Assembly: GCF_002575655.3 (NCBI RefSeq)
Contig: NC_053037.3
Span: 507,850,544-507,914,543, forward strand
Source of the DNA: Aegilops tauschii subsp. strangulata
Taxonomy: Eukaryota > Streptophyta > Magnoliopsida > Poales > Poaceae
Reading direction: 5' to 3'
DNA length: 64,000 bases
Part shown: one piece after another, positions 33,378-45,644 of the stretch
Layout of the letters: each line of letters opens with the position of its first letter
How positions within the stretch are numbered: the first letter of the stretch is position 1
Notes under the pieces: generated by a model
The model's database searches: none
What the model was told of the DNA's origin: nothing
Seen by the model: the letters and a program-made list of their open reading frames with translations, nothing else
Made by a program: the position numbers and the translations under genes

Positions 33378-33486
33378 GAGACAAGGATTCCCCTTCTTCA
33401 CCCACGCCTTCTCTTTCTCTGCCCTTCCATTCTCGAGCTCCAGCGCCCAAGTCTTCATCCTTTTCGCTTCCAGAAAGCACTCAACC

Positions 33487-36400
33487 ATGTTCGGATCTGG
33501 AGAGCAAGGCAAGTGGATGGCCTCCTCCGTCAAGGAGAAGGACATCACCGAGCTTTGGGAGGCCGGGTATCTGGCGAAGGAAATCGCTCACCGGCTTCCG
33601 ACCAAGGGGCAAGTCGTCCCCACCCCGAAGCCCAACGAGAGGGTGGTGTTCATCCCCCATTTCGTCCGCGGGTTAGGATTTCCTCTCCACCCTTTCGTCC
33701 GCGGACTCATGTTCTATTACGGTCTAGATTTCCATGATCTAGCCCCAAACTCCTTCCTCAACATCTCGACATTCATTGTTGTGTGCGAGGCCTTCCTCTG
33801 CATTCCTCCCCACTTCGGACTCTGGCTCAAGATCTTCAACGTGAAGCCGAAGGTGGTGGATGGCCAACACGCGGAGTGCGGAGGAGCCATGGTGAGCAAG
33901 ATGCCCAATGTCACATGGCCCAAAGGCACGTTTGTGGAGACTGCCAAGGAGTGGCAGAAGCTGTGGTTCTATATCACAGAGCCTCGCGATGCCACCTGGG
34001 CCGCAGCTCTCGAGTTCAAATCCGGAGCTCCAATGTGGCTCACCTCCTGGATAGAGAAGGGCCCAAATTGGTCTTCGTCGGCCGAGCTGATAGCGCTGCA
34101 AACGCGCATCCAAAGCATGGTGGACAAAAACATCAAGCTCGTCCACGTGATCCACGTGATGCTAGGTCGCCGGATCCTACCATGCCAGAGCCGAACATGC
34201 CCTTTATGGGAATCTGACCCGGAGAAGCGCCCGACCTTGGAAAGGCTCTTCGGAACCACCCATGAAGATGCCTGGAAGTTGCTCTTTAAGGGCAACGAGA
34301 CGCCACCGGCCGTAGACTTGGACCGCGGGCACGATCTTGCCCATCCTGCCAGTGCGGTAAGACTTTCTTGTCTCAAGGTGCATCCTCTACTTGCTTGTTC
34401 AAGGAAGATATTTAAAACTTCACTATTTACTTATTCAGGTATGGATAGAGAAAGCGGAGCGGATCCGGTGTCCGGCTCCGCTGCCCGAGGAACCAGTCAT
34501 CCCACTCCTGGCGAAGATGCTGGTTCCGGCGCCCTACAAAGCGCCGGAGAAGAAGGCCAAGGGGGCCAAAGGTGGCCCTCGCAGCAAAGGAGCTTCGGAC
34601 GTGTCGTTCGAAGACAAGACTCACTCCTCCGCCGCCGAAGATGACGACGGGGAGGAGGAAGAAAGCAACTCTCCCCCTGGTGGGGGAAGGAAAAAGAGGG
34701 CGGCCTACACAAATCTGGAGGCGGAGGCGCCCAAGAGGGGGAAGGGCCCCCTCGCGGATAACTCCGCGTGGGATGTCGACAGCAGCGCCGAGCGTTGCCC
34801 CCGAAGCAAGCCCCTGGCCGCATCATGAGTACTATAAGCATGTATACGTCCATGTATTCGGCCTCTCCTCTTTATGGTATTAACATGCTAAATTATGCCA
34901 TTGCAGTCCGGCCCATGACAGCTTCCCGCGATCCTCATCAGGAGGTTCGCTGGATTCAAAGGTGATGGCTAGTGAATCACCGCCGGCCGCTGACTCTCCC
35001 AAGGCCAAAGGCGACGACGAGGTGCAGTCCCAAAGGACCTTCCCAGGCCAGGGAGAGGTTCAAGAGGCCGTCAAGGTGGCGCCCGGAGGGCGAAGCCGAA
35101 CACCTGGGGGAGTAGGTCCCCATGGAGACTGGCGATGGGGGCCGTGTTCAGTTCGGTCCCCAGCCGAACACGGTTCCGGAGACCCATACGGCTCCGGAAT
35201 CCGGCGAGCAGCCTCCTTCGAAAGAAGGAGGTGTGCCTGTCCTGCCGGTGACCTCTGTCCGGCCAGAGGCACCGGATAATCTGCTGGAAGCGCTATGAGG
35301 CGCTTCCATTGTGGAGGAACACCGTATCCTTATGGGTACGGTGATTGAGAGGGTTTAGTCCGTCAAGAGCGGACTGACCGAAGCCTACAGCAGCCTGCTG
35401 ACCGGCTTTGAGGTAAGCGACGCAAAAGGAAAAGTCCTAGTATAGATAGTAGCCCCTGAGACACTGTCCGGTGTTCAGAAAGAAAAGCCGGACAGAGGAT
35501 CAATTAATTTTCGCAGGAAACTAACTAAATATGTCTTATGTGAATAAGCAGGCGTCGTTGCTGGCCGCAACCTCTCAAGCAGCGGAGGTCTCCGGACTAA
35601 AGCTGAGTCTGGAGTGGGCCGAAGAAGAGCTCGGCCTTGTAAAAAGGCAGCGTGAGGACAAGCAAGGTATGTTGTGGCTTGCTGTTTACTCAGAAAGATG
35701 AATGGTGTGTAATGACCGTAATGTCATGGTATTTGTAGGAGCGGTGACCGAGGTCGAAGTCCTTAAAAAGGCCCCGGCCAAAGCCGAGGAAAAAGTTGCC
35801 AAGGAACAAGCCGCCCGTAAGAAGCTCAAGGCCAGGCTTAATGAGGTCCAGCAAGAGCTCCAGGATACTGTGAAAAAATGCGAGACCTTGGAGTGCGATG
35901 TTTCGGCTCGAGAGACCGAACTCACCAAGGCTCGCCAAAGCGCGGAAGAGTCCCGGGTTGAAGCCCAGGGCGCCCTCCAGGAGATCTAGGAGGCCAAAAA
36001 AACGCGGCCAGTAAGGCGTTTAGTATGCAAAGCAAGTATGTGAAGATGAAGTATTTCTTACTAACCCGAATTCGGAGTTCTCCAGGGGCGTTTGCGGATA
36101 TGCAGTGTCTCTGACGCTGCGGAATTCTTTCTAGCCGGAGAAGGGAGCTCAATGGAGAAGCTGTTTTGGTCGGAATACCTTGTGCCAGAACATCCAGTGC
36201 CCTTCATCGATTAGCTAAAACAGCTGGTCGAGCTGCATAGGGTGGCCGAACTGGCCATAAAGGATTTAATAATCCGGCTGTGGCCTGCCAAAGCTATACC
36301 CAGCAGCTACTTCGGTCTCGTGAAGCGGCTAGTAGATGCCTGCCCTCGGCTCGACATCGTCAAGCAGTTGGTCTGCATCGAGGGCGCGCACATGGCCTTC

Positions 36401-36538
36401 GCCCGCGTCAAGGTGTGGTGGGCGAAGATGGACGCCGTCAAGCTTGTGACCGAGGGGCCGCCGGAGGGCAAGGAGCACCGCACGCCCGAGCGGTATTTTA
36501 AAGACGTCCTGGAGGGGTCTCATATTGTGGCGACGTAA
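33487..36538 (+). pseudogene. antisense Gypsy-associated gene (PF04195, putative gypsy-type transposon protein), multi-exon, decayed
   Basis: Exon 1 (33487-34356) encodes 290 residues of the plant-specific PF04195 family, with FIPHFVRGLGFPLHPFVRGL, FHDLAPNSFLNISTF and TAKEWQKLWFYI. It ends at a GTAAGA donor. Exon 2 (34439-) encodes a basic/acidic low-complexity region but hits TGA at 34828. Later pieces are still recognisable: VEEHRILMGT with an in-frame TAG (35357), ASLLAATSQAAEVSGLKLSL (from 35551), a coiled coil of Lys/Glu/Ala heptads (35739-35988, ending in TAG), and the terminal block ending 36538 (YFGLVKRLVDACPRLDIVKQ). The order equals that of the intact gene at 58666-62015. It is transcribed, if at all, from its own TATA box. 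Role unknown. Confidence 0.75.
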
Positions 36539-37777
36539 TGTGCGCAAGACATTATCTTTGAATGAATATATTCATGTTGTCTTTGCCTTGTATGATGAAA
36601 CGAAATTGTTATGTAATATAATGTTTTTTTAAAAATACCCCCTGTGCGGCCGTGTTGTATGAAAACTGAGAGTTGGCCAGTTGTCGGCTCTTGCCCCCAC
36701 GTAGGTAGTACGGGGGTGTTCGGGATGGAATCTAAACTCTCTTGATCCAATTGTTTGGTCCTTGAAGGAAGTGTTTAGCGCAACGAACCAGGCAATCAGA
36801 CTATGCGGCTTGAACATCCTCACTTAGCCATAGGAGTTTGACAATAAAAATTTAGGCGTAGCCCCTAGTATCCGAACTAGGATGCTGTAAACACCTGATT
36901 GGCCAAGTACCAATCCCTCGCGTAATGCCGGAAAAATCTCTAAAGATTTGAGACCTCCGAAGAGCTGACCGGCTCTCTCCGCATCATGACAGTCAGTTTT
37001 CGGCTTTCTCTACTGAGGTGCTCATCCGGGTAAACCAGGGCACAATCGCAGTAGTTCTCCCTTTACTATCTTAGCCGATATAGCGGAACATAAGGTAGCA
37101 AGCACAGGAGCCGGGCAACCCAACTATTGACCAAAGACATGATTCGGAGCCAATGCATATAGTGCTAAATTCGGGGTGCCGAACTGTACTGTGAACAGTG
37201 TTCAGGCTTTGTTGCCGTAGTGCGGGGCGCTATGAAGCCCCTGGAAAATGTGAAACGTACCAAAGTGTACGGGTGCTATCTGATAAGGTTATCAAATAAA
37301 AAAAGGAAAACAGAAAAGGAGCAAGGGTAATGAGCCAGGGCCGCAGAATTTGGGCTGCAAGCTGTTTCCATTATAATTTGATTAATACGTCAAAGCGGAT
37401 TGATACAAATAGTGCAATAAGCAACGGGCTAAGCCACAACCAAGGGAGAGCAGCGTGTGGGTCCTAAAAGCAGGCAGAGTGATCATTAAAGAAACCACCT
37501 AGAAATTCCCCTATACGGCTGTGCTTCTTGCCATCTTGGTGTATTTATCCTTCGAAAGGACCGGTGATCAGGCCATCAGGGAAGGTCTGTGGAAAAGAAA
37601 CCTGAAAAAAAGAAAAAGGAAACAGTAAAAGTATATGTGTCCGGGGGCGGTCGATCCGTATTGTGGATCACAAGCTAGTTATGCCTCCGTCTATGCCCAT
37701 GGTATTTTGAGTGCGTAGTTATGTACGCGCGGTGCGAATGCCGCCACTTGATCGGGACTGGGACGGAGGCCAAATTG
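36539..37777. other. interval where pol would be expected; no RT, RNase H or integrase seen
   Basis: Between the end of the antisense gene and the protease there is about 1.2 kb of sequence with no conserved frame on either strand. It contains a purine-rich run near 37600. In a complete element several kilobases of pol would lie here. Confidence 0.6.
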
Positions 37778-38578
37778 CTAGTTGAGCTCTTGACGAGCCG
37801 AGATGTCCCACTGCAGAATAGTCCGGACCCTCTTGATAGTGTCCGGGAACTCGGCTGCCGAATTAAGGTTCTGCTTGAAAAGTCCGCTCTGTGCTTCTGC
37901 TGCTAAGGCAGCGGTGTGCTCCTCGGTGCGGAGGGAGCGTTCCATGTTTCCATTAACTGTTATGACGCCGCATGGTCCGGGCATCTTGAGCTTGAGATAA
38001 GCATAGTGAGGACCGCATTGAATCGAGCAAATGCGGTTCGTCCGAGCAGTGTGTGATAGCCGCTGCGAAAAGGGACAATATCGAAAATTAGCTCTTCGCT
38101 TCTGAAGTTGTCGGGAGATCCGAAGACGACCTCTAGTGTGATTGAGCCCGTACAGCGGGCCTCTACACCTGGTATGACTCCTTTAAAGGTAGTCCTTGTG
38201 GGCTTGATTCGTGATGGATTGATGCCCATTTTGCCCACTGTATCCTGATAGAGCAGGTTCAGGCTGCTGCCGCCGTCCATGAGGACTCGCGTCAGGTGGA
38301 ATCCATCAATTATTGGGTCAAGGACCAATGCGGTTGAGCCGCCATGATGGATACTGGTCGGATGATCCCGGCGATCGAAGGTGATCGGGCATGACGACCA
38401 TGGATTGAATTTTGGGGCGACTGGTTTTATCAAATAGACGTCCCTCAGTGCGCGCTTGCACTCCCTCTTGGGGATGTGGGTAGCGTATATCATGTTCACT
38501 GTTTTGACCCGAGGGGGAAACTCTTCTGCCCCCTGTATTCGGTGGCCGGGGCTCCTCGTCATCTTCCTCGCTTTGCAA
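37778..38578 (-). pseudogene. Gypsy aspartic protease region, frameshifted
   Basis: The minus strand encodes NMIYATHIPKRECKRALRDV, then VLMDGGSSLNLLYQDT, where DGGS is the variant D-S/T-G active-site loop of Tat-type proteases, and LIFDIVPFRSGYHTLLGR, the second hydrophobic strand. A frameshift near 38000 moves the rest (GVITVNGNMERSLRTEEH) to another frame, which stops at 37778. Another shift lies near 38510 at the gag junction. Protease would process the gag polyprotein. Confidence 0.8.
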
Positions 38579-38601
38579 TCCCTTCTCCTTATTTTTGGCA
38601 T

Positions 38602-39185
38602 TTAATTTGCCGGCCTGTTTAAAAACCCAACAATCTCTGTTGGTATGATTGGCCGGTTTGTCTGGGGTGCCATGGATCTAGCTGACTCTCCGGGCTGTTG
38701 AACTATGTGACTTAGGTCATCGGCATCTGGTGGCCGGACATATGTACCTTGAAAGTTGTCGCGGAAGGCGTCTTCCAAATCCTCCCAACTGCCAATAGAG
38801 TTTTCAGGCAGACTGTTTAACCAGTGCCGAGCTGGCCCTTTGAGTTTTAACGGGAGGTATTTGATGGTGTGGAGATCATCTCCATGGGCCATATGGATAT
38901 GGAGAAGAAAATCCTCGATCCACACCGCGGGATCAGTTGTTCCATCGTATGATTCGATATTCACGGGTTTAAACCATTATGGGAATTCATGCTCCATTAC
39001 CTCGTCGGTGAAGCAAAGGGGGTGTGCGGCGCCTCTATATCGGGCCACATCGCGACGTAGCTCCGATGGAGTCCGTCTGCAGTTTTCGGCCTGGGCGTGA
39101 CTAGGCTTGTCATGTCCGAATAGATAGCCGTCGTCACGTGTCGGGGCACGTCCTCGCGATCCGTAGATCGATCTGGTATGTCCTA
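38602..39185 (-). pseudogene. Gypsy gag capsid part, left of the nested element
   Basis: Reads on from the insertion point with YGSRGRAPTRDDGYLFGHDK, an in-frame TAA (P*WFKPVNIES), then the retrotrans_gag domain: YDGTTDPAVWIEDFLLHIHM and LPLKLKGPARHWLNSLP. After QQPGESAR an internal deletion removes the middle of gag and joins in another frame to HGTPDKPANHTNRDCWVFKQ. It is the continuation of the frame at 47162-45645. Confidence 0.85.
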
Positions 39186-40107
39186 TGATAATCCCCAAGT
39201 GTAGGGAATCATCGTAGCAATTTCCAAAGGTGGAAGTGATAAGTATGGAGTGTCGAACCCACAAGGAGCTAAAGGTAAGATCAATATTCTCTCAAGCCCG
39301 ATCTGCCACTAATACGACTCTACGTACACCGAACGTTTGCTTCCAACTAGAAACGAGAAATAAAACTATGTTGTGGGTATGAAGAGGATAACTTTGCATG
39401 ATATCGGCGAGCTAAAATATAAAAGTAGTTGCTGTTATCGTAAAGTTAGAATATACTACTAAATATTATAAATAGCGAGTGTGGAATAATGATGGATCGG
39501 TGTGCGGAATTGTCCTCGGCAATTGTTAACAAGACCGATAGTCGTCATTGCAATTTCATATGAGGGAGAGGCATAAGCTAACATACTTTCTCTTCTTGGA
39601 TCATATGCACTTATGATTGGAACTCTAGCAAGCATCCGCAACTACTAAAGATCATTAAGGTAAAACCCAACCATAGCATTAAAGCATCAAGTCCTCTTTA
39701 TTCCCATACGCAACAACCCCCTTACTCGGGTTTGTGTTTCAGTCACTCACCAACCCACTATAAGCGAATCATGAACGTATTGCAACACCCTACAGCGGGA
39801 GTCCCTCACGCTTGCGCGACACGGAGAGCACCATAGGGCAGCACCAATAATAAAACATACAACTCATACCAATCTAGATCATCAATCAACCCAAAGATAA
39901 AGGATATCTACTCAAAACATCATAGGCTGGCAACACATCATTGGATCATAATATGTGGCATAAAGTACCATGTTCAAGTAGGGATTACAGCGGGGTGCGG
40001 GAGAGTGGAAAATATAAAATAGCATATAAATACATATAAAACATCTAAGGTGGATAATATAATAGCATGAATACTTCATAAATTATAGATACATTGGAGA
40101 CGTATCA
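39186..40107 (-). repeat. 3' LTR of the LARD-like element, internally deleted
   Basis: 922 bp. Compared with the right LTR it lacks about 620 bp at position ~40005: GGGAGAGTGGA continues directly into AATATAAAATAGCATATAAA. The missing part is GC-richer and holds the presumed promoter half. Confidence 0.9.
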
Positions 40108-43100
40108 GCATCCCCAAGCTTAATTCCTGCTCTTCCTCGAGTAGGTAAATGATAAAAGAAATAATTTATGAAGTGTGAATGCTAGCAGGTGCACAAGTTT
40201 GATCAATGATAATTTCAATCACCTTTTCTAGCATCATTATATGTCATAACAGTAGCTCATCTCATAAAACTTTTCATGATCAAGTAACAAGCTATTCACA
40301 TGTTAAAGTATAGATCATAAACTTTCTTGAAAACTAACAAACAGTGCTCTTAGTCATCAAACAATTGCAATTCATCTTATTTTCAGGAAGGGTCTATGTT
40401 AGAGCTTTGATTTACCAAACTCCACATACTCAACTATCATTTAATCTTTCGCAATTGCTAACACTCACGTGATACTTATGGGTTCAAAGTTTTAATCGGA
40501 CACAGAGAAAGATAGGGGCTTATAGATTCGCCTCCCAACCTTTTACCTCAAGGGTAATGTCAACAATAATACTTCATTATAACTTGCATCCAATTGGATA
40601 TATATATCAGGATCTTTCCAACACAATGTGCTTGCCAAAGGATAAAATGTAAAAAGGAAAGGTGAAGATCACCATGACTCTTGCATAAGGTAGAAGATAA
40701 AAGTAAAAGATAGGCCCTTCGCAGAGGGAAGCAGAGGTTGTCATGTGCTTTTAAGGTTGGATGCACAAAATCTTAATGCAAAAGAACATCACTTTATATT
40801 GCCTCTTGTGATAGAGACCTTTATTATGCAGTCCGTCGCTTTTATTAGTTCCCTATCACAAGTTTGTATAAAGCTTATTTTCTTCGCACTAATAGATCAT
40901 ACATATTTAGAGAGCAATTTTTATTGCATGCACCGATGACAACTTACTTGAAGGATCTTACTCAATCCATAGATAGGTATGGTGGACTCTCATGGCATAA
41001 CTAGTTTAAGGGATATTCGGAAGCACAAGTAGTATCTCTACTTGGTGCAAAGAATTTGGCTAGCATGAGGGGGAAAGGCAAGCTCAGCATGTTGGATGAT
41101 CCATGACAATATACTTTATTTCGGATATAAGAAAATATAACCCATTACGTTGTCTTCCTTGTCCAACATCAACCTTTTAGCATGTCATATTTTAATGAGT
41201 GCTCATAATTACAAAAGACGTCCAAGATAGTATATTTATATGTGAAATCTCTCTTCCTTCAATATTCTTTCATGAATTGTTCAAGTGACCAATTCTGAGT
41301 TTGCTAACCTTCAATAAGTTTACTACCTATACTTATTATGTGTGAAGTCATTACTCCCCATGTTATAAGCATATGAAACATATATAAATTCAGATTTATG
41401 ATATTCAATTCATTCAACCATTTACTCATAGGATATACGTGAAGCACGTGAGTAAATGACAAACTACTCCAAACATATATAAGTGAAGAGCACTGAGTAG
41501 GCAAATAATTAACTAGCCATGGGAGGATTCTATTTCATTCACGATTTCAGATCCAATTATTTTATTCAAACAGCAAGTAAAAATGAAAATACGCTCCAAG
41601 CAAAACACATATCATGTGACGAATAAAAATATAGCTCCAAGTAAGGTATACCGATAGTTTTGAAGACGAAAGAGGGGATGCCTTCCGGGGCATCCCCAAG
41701 CTTAGGCGCTTGAGTCTTCCTTGAATATTACCTTGGGGTGCCTTGGGCATCCCCAAGCTTAGGTTCTTTCCACTCCTTATTATCCTCATATCGATATCTC
41801 ACCCAAAGCTTGAAAACTTCAATCACACAAAACTTAACGGAACTTCGTGAGATAGGTTAGTATGATAAAGAGTAAACCATTTACTTTGGTACTTTAAAAG
41901 ACAAGGTTCATAATTGTTCTCACACAATGCCTAAGTACCATATCATTTCTACAATTTATATTGAGAAATATAATCCATAGAAACTAGAAAACAAGCAAAC
42001 TATGCAATGAAAACAGAATCTGTCAGAAACAGAACAGTCTGTAATGATCTGAACATAAACCATACTTCTGCTACTCCAAAAATTATGAAATAAATTGGTG
42101 GAAGTGAGTAATTTGTTTATTAATCTTCTGCAAAAAGAATCAACTCAAAATAACTCTTCTGTAAAAAAATGGTAGATAATCCCGTGAGCGCAAAGTTTCT
42201 GTTTTTTACAGCAAGATCACATTAACTTTCACCCAAGTCTTGCCAAAGGTCTTATTTGGCACTTTATTGTAACAAAAGTTATAAAACATGATTACTACAG
42301 TAGCTTAATCATGTAAACACACAAAAACAGTAAGGGTAAATATTGGGTTGTCTCCCAACAAGCGCTTTTCTTTAATTCCTTTTAGCTAGGCATCATGATT
42401 TCAATGATGATCACATAAAATATAAGAATTGAAACATAAAGAGAGCATCATGAAGAATATGACTAGAACATTTAAATCTAACCCACTTTATATGCCTAGG
42501 TATTTGTGAGCACATAATTTATAGGAACAAGAATCAACTAGCATAGGAAGGCAAAACAAGTATAACTGCAAAACTTTAAGCACATAGAGAGGAAACTTGG
42601 TATTATTGCAACTCCTACAAGCATATATTCCTCCCTCATAATAATTTTCAGTAGCATCATGAATGGTTTCAACAATATAACCATCACATAAAGCATTCTT
42701 TTCATGATCTACAAGCATAGAAATTTTACTACTCTCCACATAAGCAAAATTCTTCTCATTCGGAATAGTGGGAGCAACCTCGAAATAGTGGAATCATTAC
42801 TAACTAAAGTCGACACTCTTCCAAATCCACTTTAGATGATAGTATTATTCATACTCCAAAAGATATAAGTGAAGTTCATGGAGCATTCTACAATTAATAT
42901 AGACTAACCAATATCCAAGCTCAAAATATATAAATGAAGCACACGAAGCATTCTATAAAACCGTAGTCAAAAAATTTAAGTGAAGCACAAAGAGCAATTC
43001 TATAAGATCATATTAAAAGCTATAAGTGAAGCACATGAAGCATTATATAAATCAATGAAGGGATATAATACTAGAATGGTTCTTAAAGGAAAAACAAAAA

Positions 43101-44099
43101 CACAAAGGACACAAATCATGTGAACAAAACAAAACCGAGGTATACCGATAATTGTCGAAGAAGAAAGATGGGATGCCAACCGGGGCATCCCCAAGCTTAG
43201 ATGCTTGAGTATCCTTGGAATATTTACTTGGGGTGCCTTGGGCATCCCCAAGCTTGAACTCTTGCCTCTCTTTATTCTTCTCATATTGATAGCTCCTCGA
43301 TCTTCAGACACTTCATCCACACAAAACTTTAACAAAAACTTTGTGAGATCCGTTAGCGTAATAAAGCAAACTACCACTTTAAGGTACTATAATTAACTCA
43401 TTCTTTATTTATATTGGTGTTAAACCTACTTTATTCCAACTTCTCTATGGTTCATACCCCCGATACTAGCCATAGATTCATCAAAATAAGCAAACAACAC
43501 ACGAAAAACAGAATCTGTCAAAAACAGGACAGTCTGTAGCAATCTGGAAGTTTAGTAAACTTCTGTAACTCCTAAAATTATGAAATAAATTTGAAATTTT
43601 GAAATTTTTTTACATAAGTAATGTGCAAAAAGTTTCAGACCCATTTGACCTTCCAGTAAAAAATGTAAATTCATGCACTACAGCCAAAGTTTCTGTTTTT
43701 GTTCTGCACATAGTAAACAAGCAATCTAATCATCCTAAAACCAAAGCATGGCACATTATTTTTATAATACAATGGATATATACAAGGGGATAATTATTTA
43801 CAGAGAAACTTCCATGAAAAATTCTACATTGTTTCCGTGAGCATGAACACAAGTGCTCAAGGTCGACCCTCACTTCTTCATTGCATAACTTTCCAATCAC
43901 TTCTCTTTTTCAAAAACTTTTTAGGCATGAGAGGCAAGTATTTTTTTTGGTATTTTCATTCTTTAAATTTTTTTGTATGTTTCACCCACAACTAAACATA
44001 AAAAACGGAAAAATGTACTTAGTGAAGAAAGCAAACAAGCACACACGAGAATATCAACCCCACGCTATTGCTCCCCAGCAACGGCGCCAGAAAAGAGCT
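40108..44099. other. non-coding interior of the LARD-like element
   Basis: About 4 kb, AT-rich, without conserved protein in any frame. It contains two diverged ~460-bp modules (41641-42110 and 43137-43600) and a recurrent phrase AAGTGAAGCACAxGAAGCATT near 42880-43050. Confidence 0.7.
41641..43600 (-). repeat. duplicated ~460-bp module with polypurine-tract-like palindromes
   Basis: Copies at 41641-42110 and 43137-43600 share GTATACCGATA, then GGGGCATCCCCAAGCTTAG, GGGGTGCCTTGGGCATCCCC, and CAGAATCTGTCA..ACAG..CAGTCTGTA in the same order. On the coding (minus) strand each copy holds AAGCTTGGGGATGCC twice, the same motif as the polypurine tract abutting the 3' LTR at 40108. Confidence 0.8.
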
Positions 44100-45644
44100 T
44101 GATAATCCCCAAGTGTAGGGAATCATCGTAGCACTTTCCAAAGGTGGAAGTGATAAGTATGGAGTGTCGAACCCACAAGGAGCTAAAGGTAAGATCAATA
44201 TTCTCTCAAGCCCGATCTGCCACTGATACGACTCTACGTACACCGAACGTTTGCTTCCAACTAGAAACGAGAAATAAAACTATGTTGTGGGTATGAAGAG
44301 GATAACTTTGCATGATATCGGAGAGCTAAAATATAAAAGTAGTTGCTGTTATCGTAAAGTTAGAATATACTACTAAATATTATAAATAGCGAGTGTGGAA
44401 TAATGATGGATCGGTGTGCGGAATTGTCCTAGGAAATTGTTAACAAGACCGATAGTCGTCATCGCAATTTCATATGAGGGAGAGGCATAAGCTAACATAC
44501 TTTCTCTTCTTGGATCATATGCACTTATGATTGGAACTCTAGCAAGCATCCGCAACTACTAAAGATCATTAAGGTAAAATCCAACCATAGCATTAAAGCA
44601 TCAAGTCCTCTTTATTCCCATACGCAACAACCCCCTTACTCGGGTTTGTGTTTCAGTCACTCACCAACCCACTATAAGCGAATCATGAACGTATTGCAAC
44701 ACCCTACAACGCGAGTCCCTCACGCTTGCGCGACACGGAGAGCACCATAGGACAGCACCAATAATAAAACATACAACTCATACCAATCTAGATCATCAAT
44801 CAACCCAAAGACAAAGGATATCTACTCAAAACATCATAGGATGGCAACACATCATTGGATCATAATATGTGGCATAAAGCACCATGTTCAATTAGGGATT
44901 ACAGCGGGGTGCAGGAGAGTGGACCGCGTAAAATAGATGAGGATGGTGATGTTGATGAAGACGATCACCGCGGCGATGATTCCCCTCCCGATGGCACTCT
45001 GGTGCCACCGAGAGAGAGGAGGAGAGGTTCTCCCCCTTGTGCTTCCTCCTCCATGGCCTCCCCCCTAGATGGGGAGAGGTTGTCCCTCTGGTCGTTGGCA
45101 TTCATGGCGATGATGCCCCCCCGGATCCTCCTCCATGGCCTCCGGTGATGATGGCCCCCTCTGGCAGGGTGCCAGAGAGGGCCTAGATTGATTTCTCATG
45201 GCTACAGAGGCTTGCGGCGGCGGAACTTCTGATCTAGGTTATTTTCTGGGGGTTTCTGTATTTATAGGAATTTTTGGCGTTGGTTTCACGTCAGGGGGGT
45301 CTCCGAGTCGTCCACGAGGCAGGGCCCACGCCCAGAGGGGTAGGCGCGCCCTCCACCCTCGTGGACAGCCCGGGACTCTTCTGGCCCAACTCTTTTGCTC
45401 CAGGGGCTTCTTTTGGTCCATAAAAAATCAACCAAAATTGGCACGTCAATTGGACTCCGTTTGGTATTCCTTTTCTGTAAAACTCAAAAACAAGGAAAAA
45501 ACAGAAACTGGCACCGGGCTCTAGGTTAATAGGTTAGTCCCAAAAATCATATAAAATAGAATATAAATGCATATAAAACATCTAAGATGGATAATATAAT
45601 AGCATGAATACTTCATAAATTATAGATACATTGGAGACGTATCA
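44100..45644 (-). repeat. 5' LTR of the LARD-like element, full length
   Basis: 1545 bp from TGATAATCCCC to GACGTATCA. It includes a GC-rich block (44930-45400) missing from the other LTR. On the minus strand a TATA-like TATAAATACAG lies near 45255. Confidence 0.9.

Larger units (their letters stand above)
39186..45644 (-). mobile_element. LARD-like LTR retrotransposon nested in the gag of the Gypsy element
   Basis: LTRs at 39186-40107 and 44100-45644 start TGATAATCCCCAAGTGTAGG and end GGAGACGTATCA. Flanks TCCTA and TCCTG differ at one base of a 5-bp TSD. On the minus strand TGGCGCCGTTGCTGGGGAG follows the right LTR within 10 bases and matches a tRNA-Asp-type primer site; a purine tract AAGCTTGGGGATGC precedes the left LTR. 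The 4-kb interior is AT-rich with no protein domain. Two LTRs, a primer site, a polypurine tract and a long non-coding interior define a LARD-type element. Confidence 0.88.

Noticed and set aside
33739..34376. Minus-strand frames of 135-138 codons opposite the PF04195 exon
   Set aside because: The plus strand carries the conserved domain and the splice donor; the minus frames have no family resemblance.
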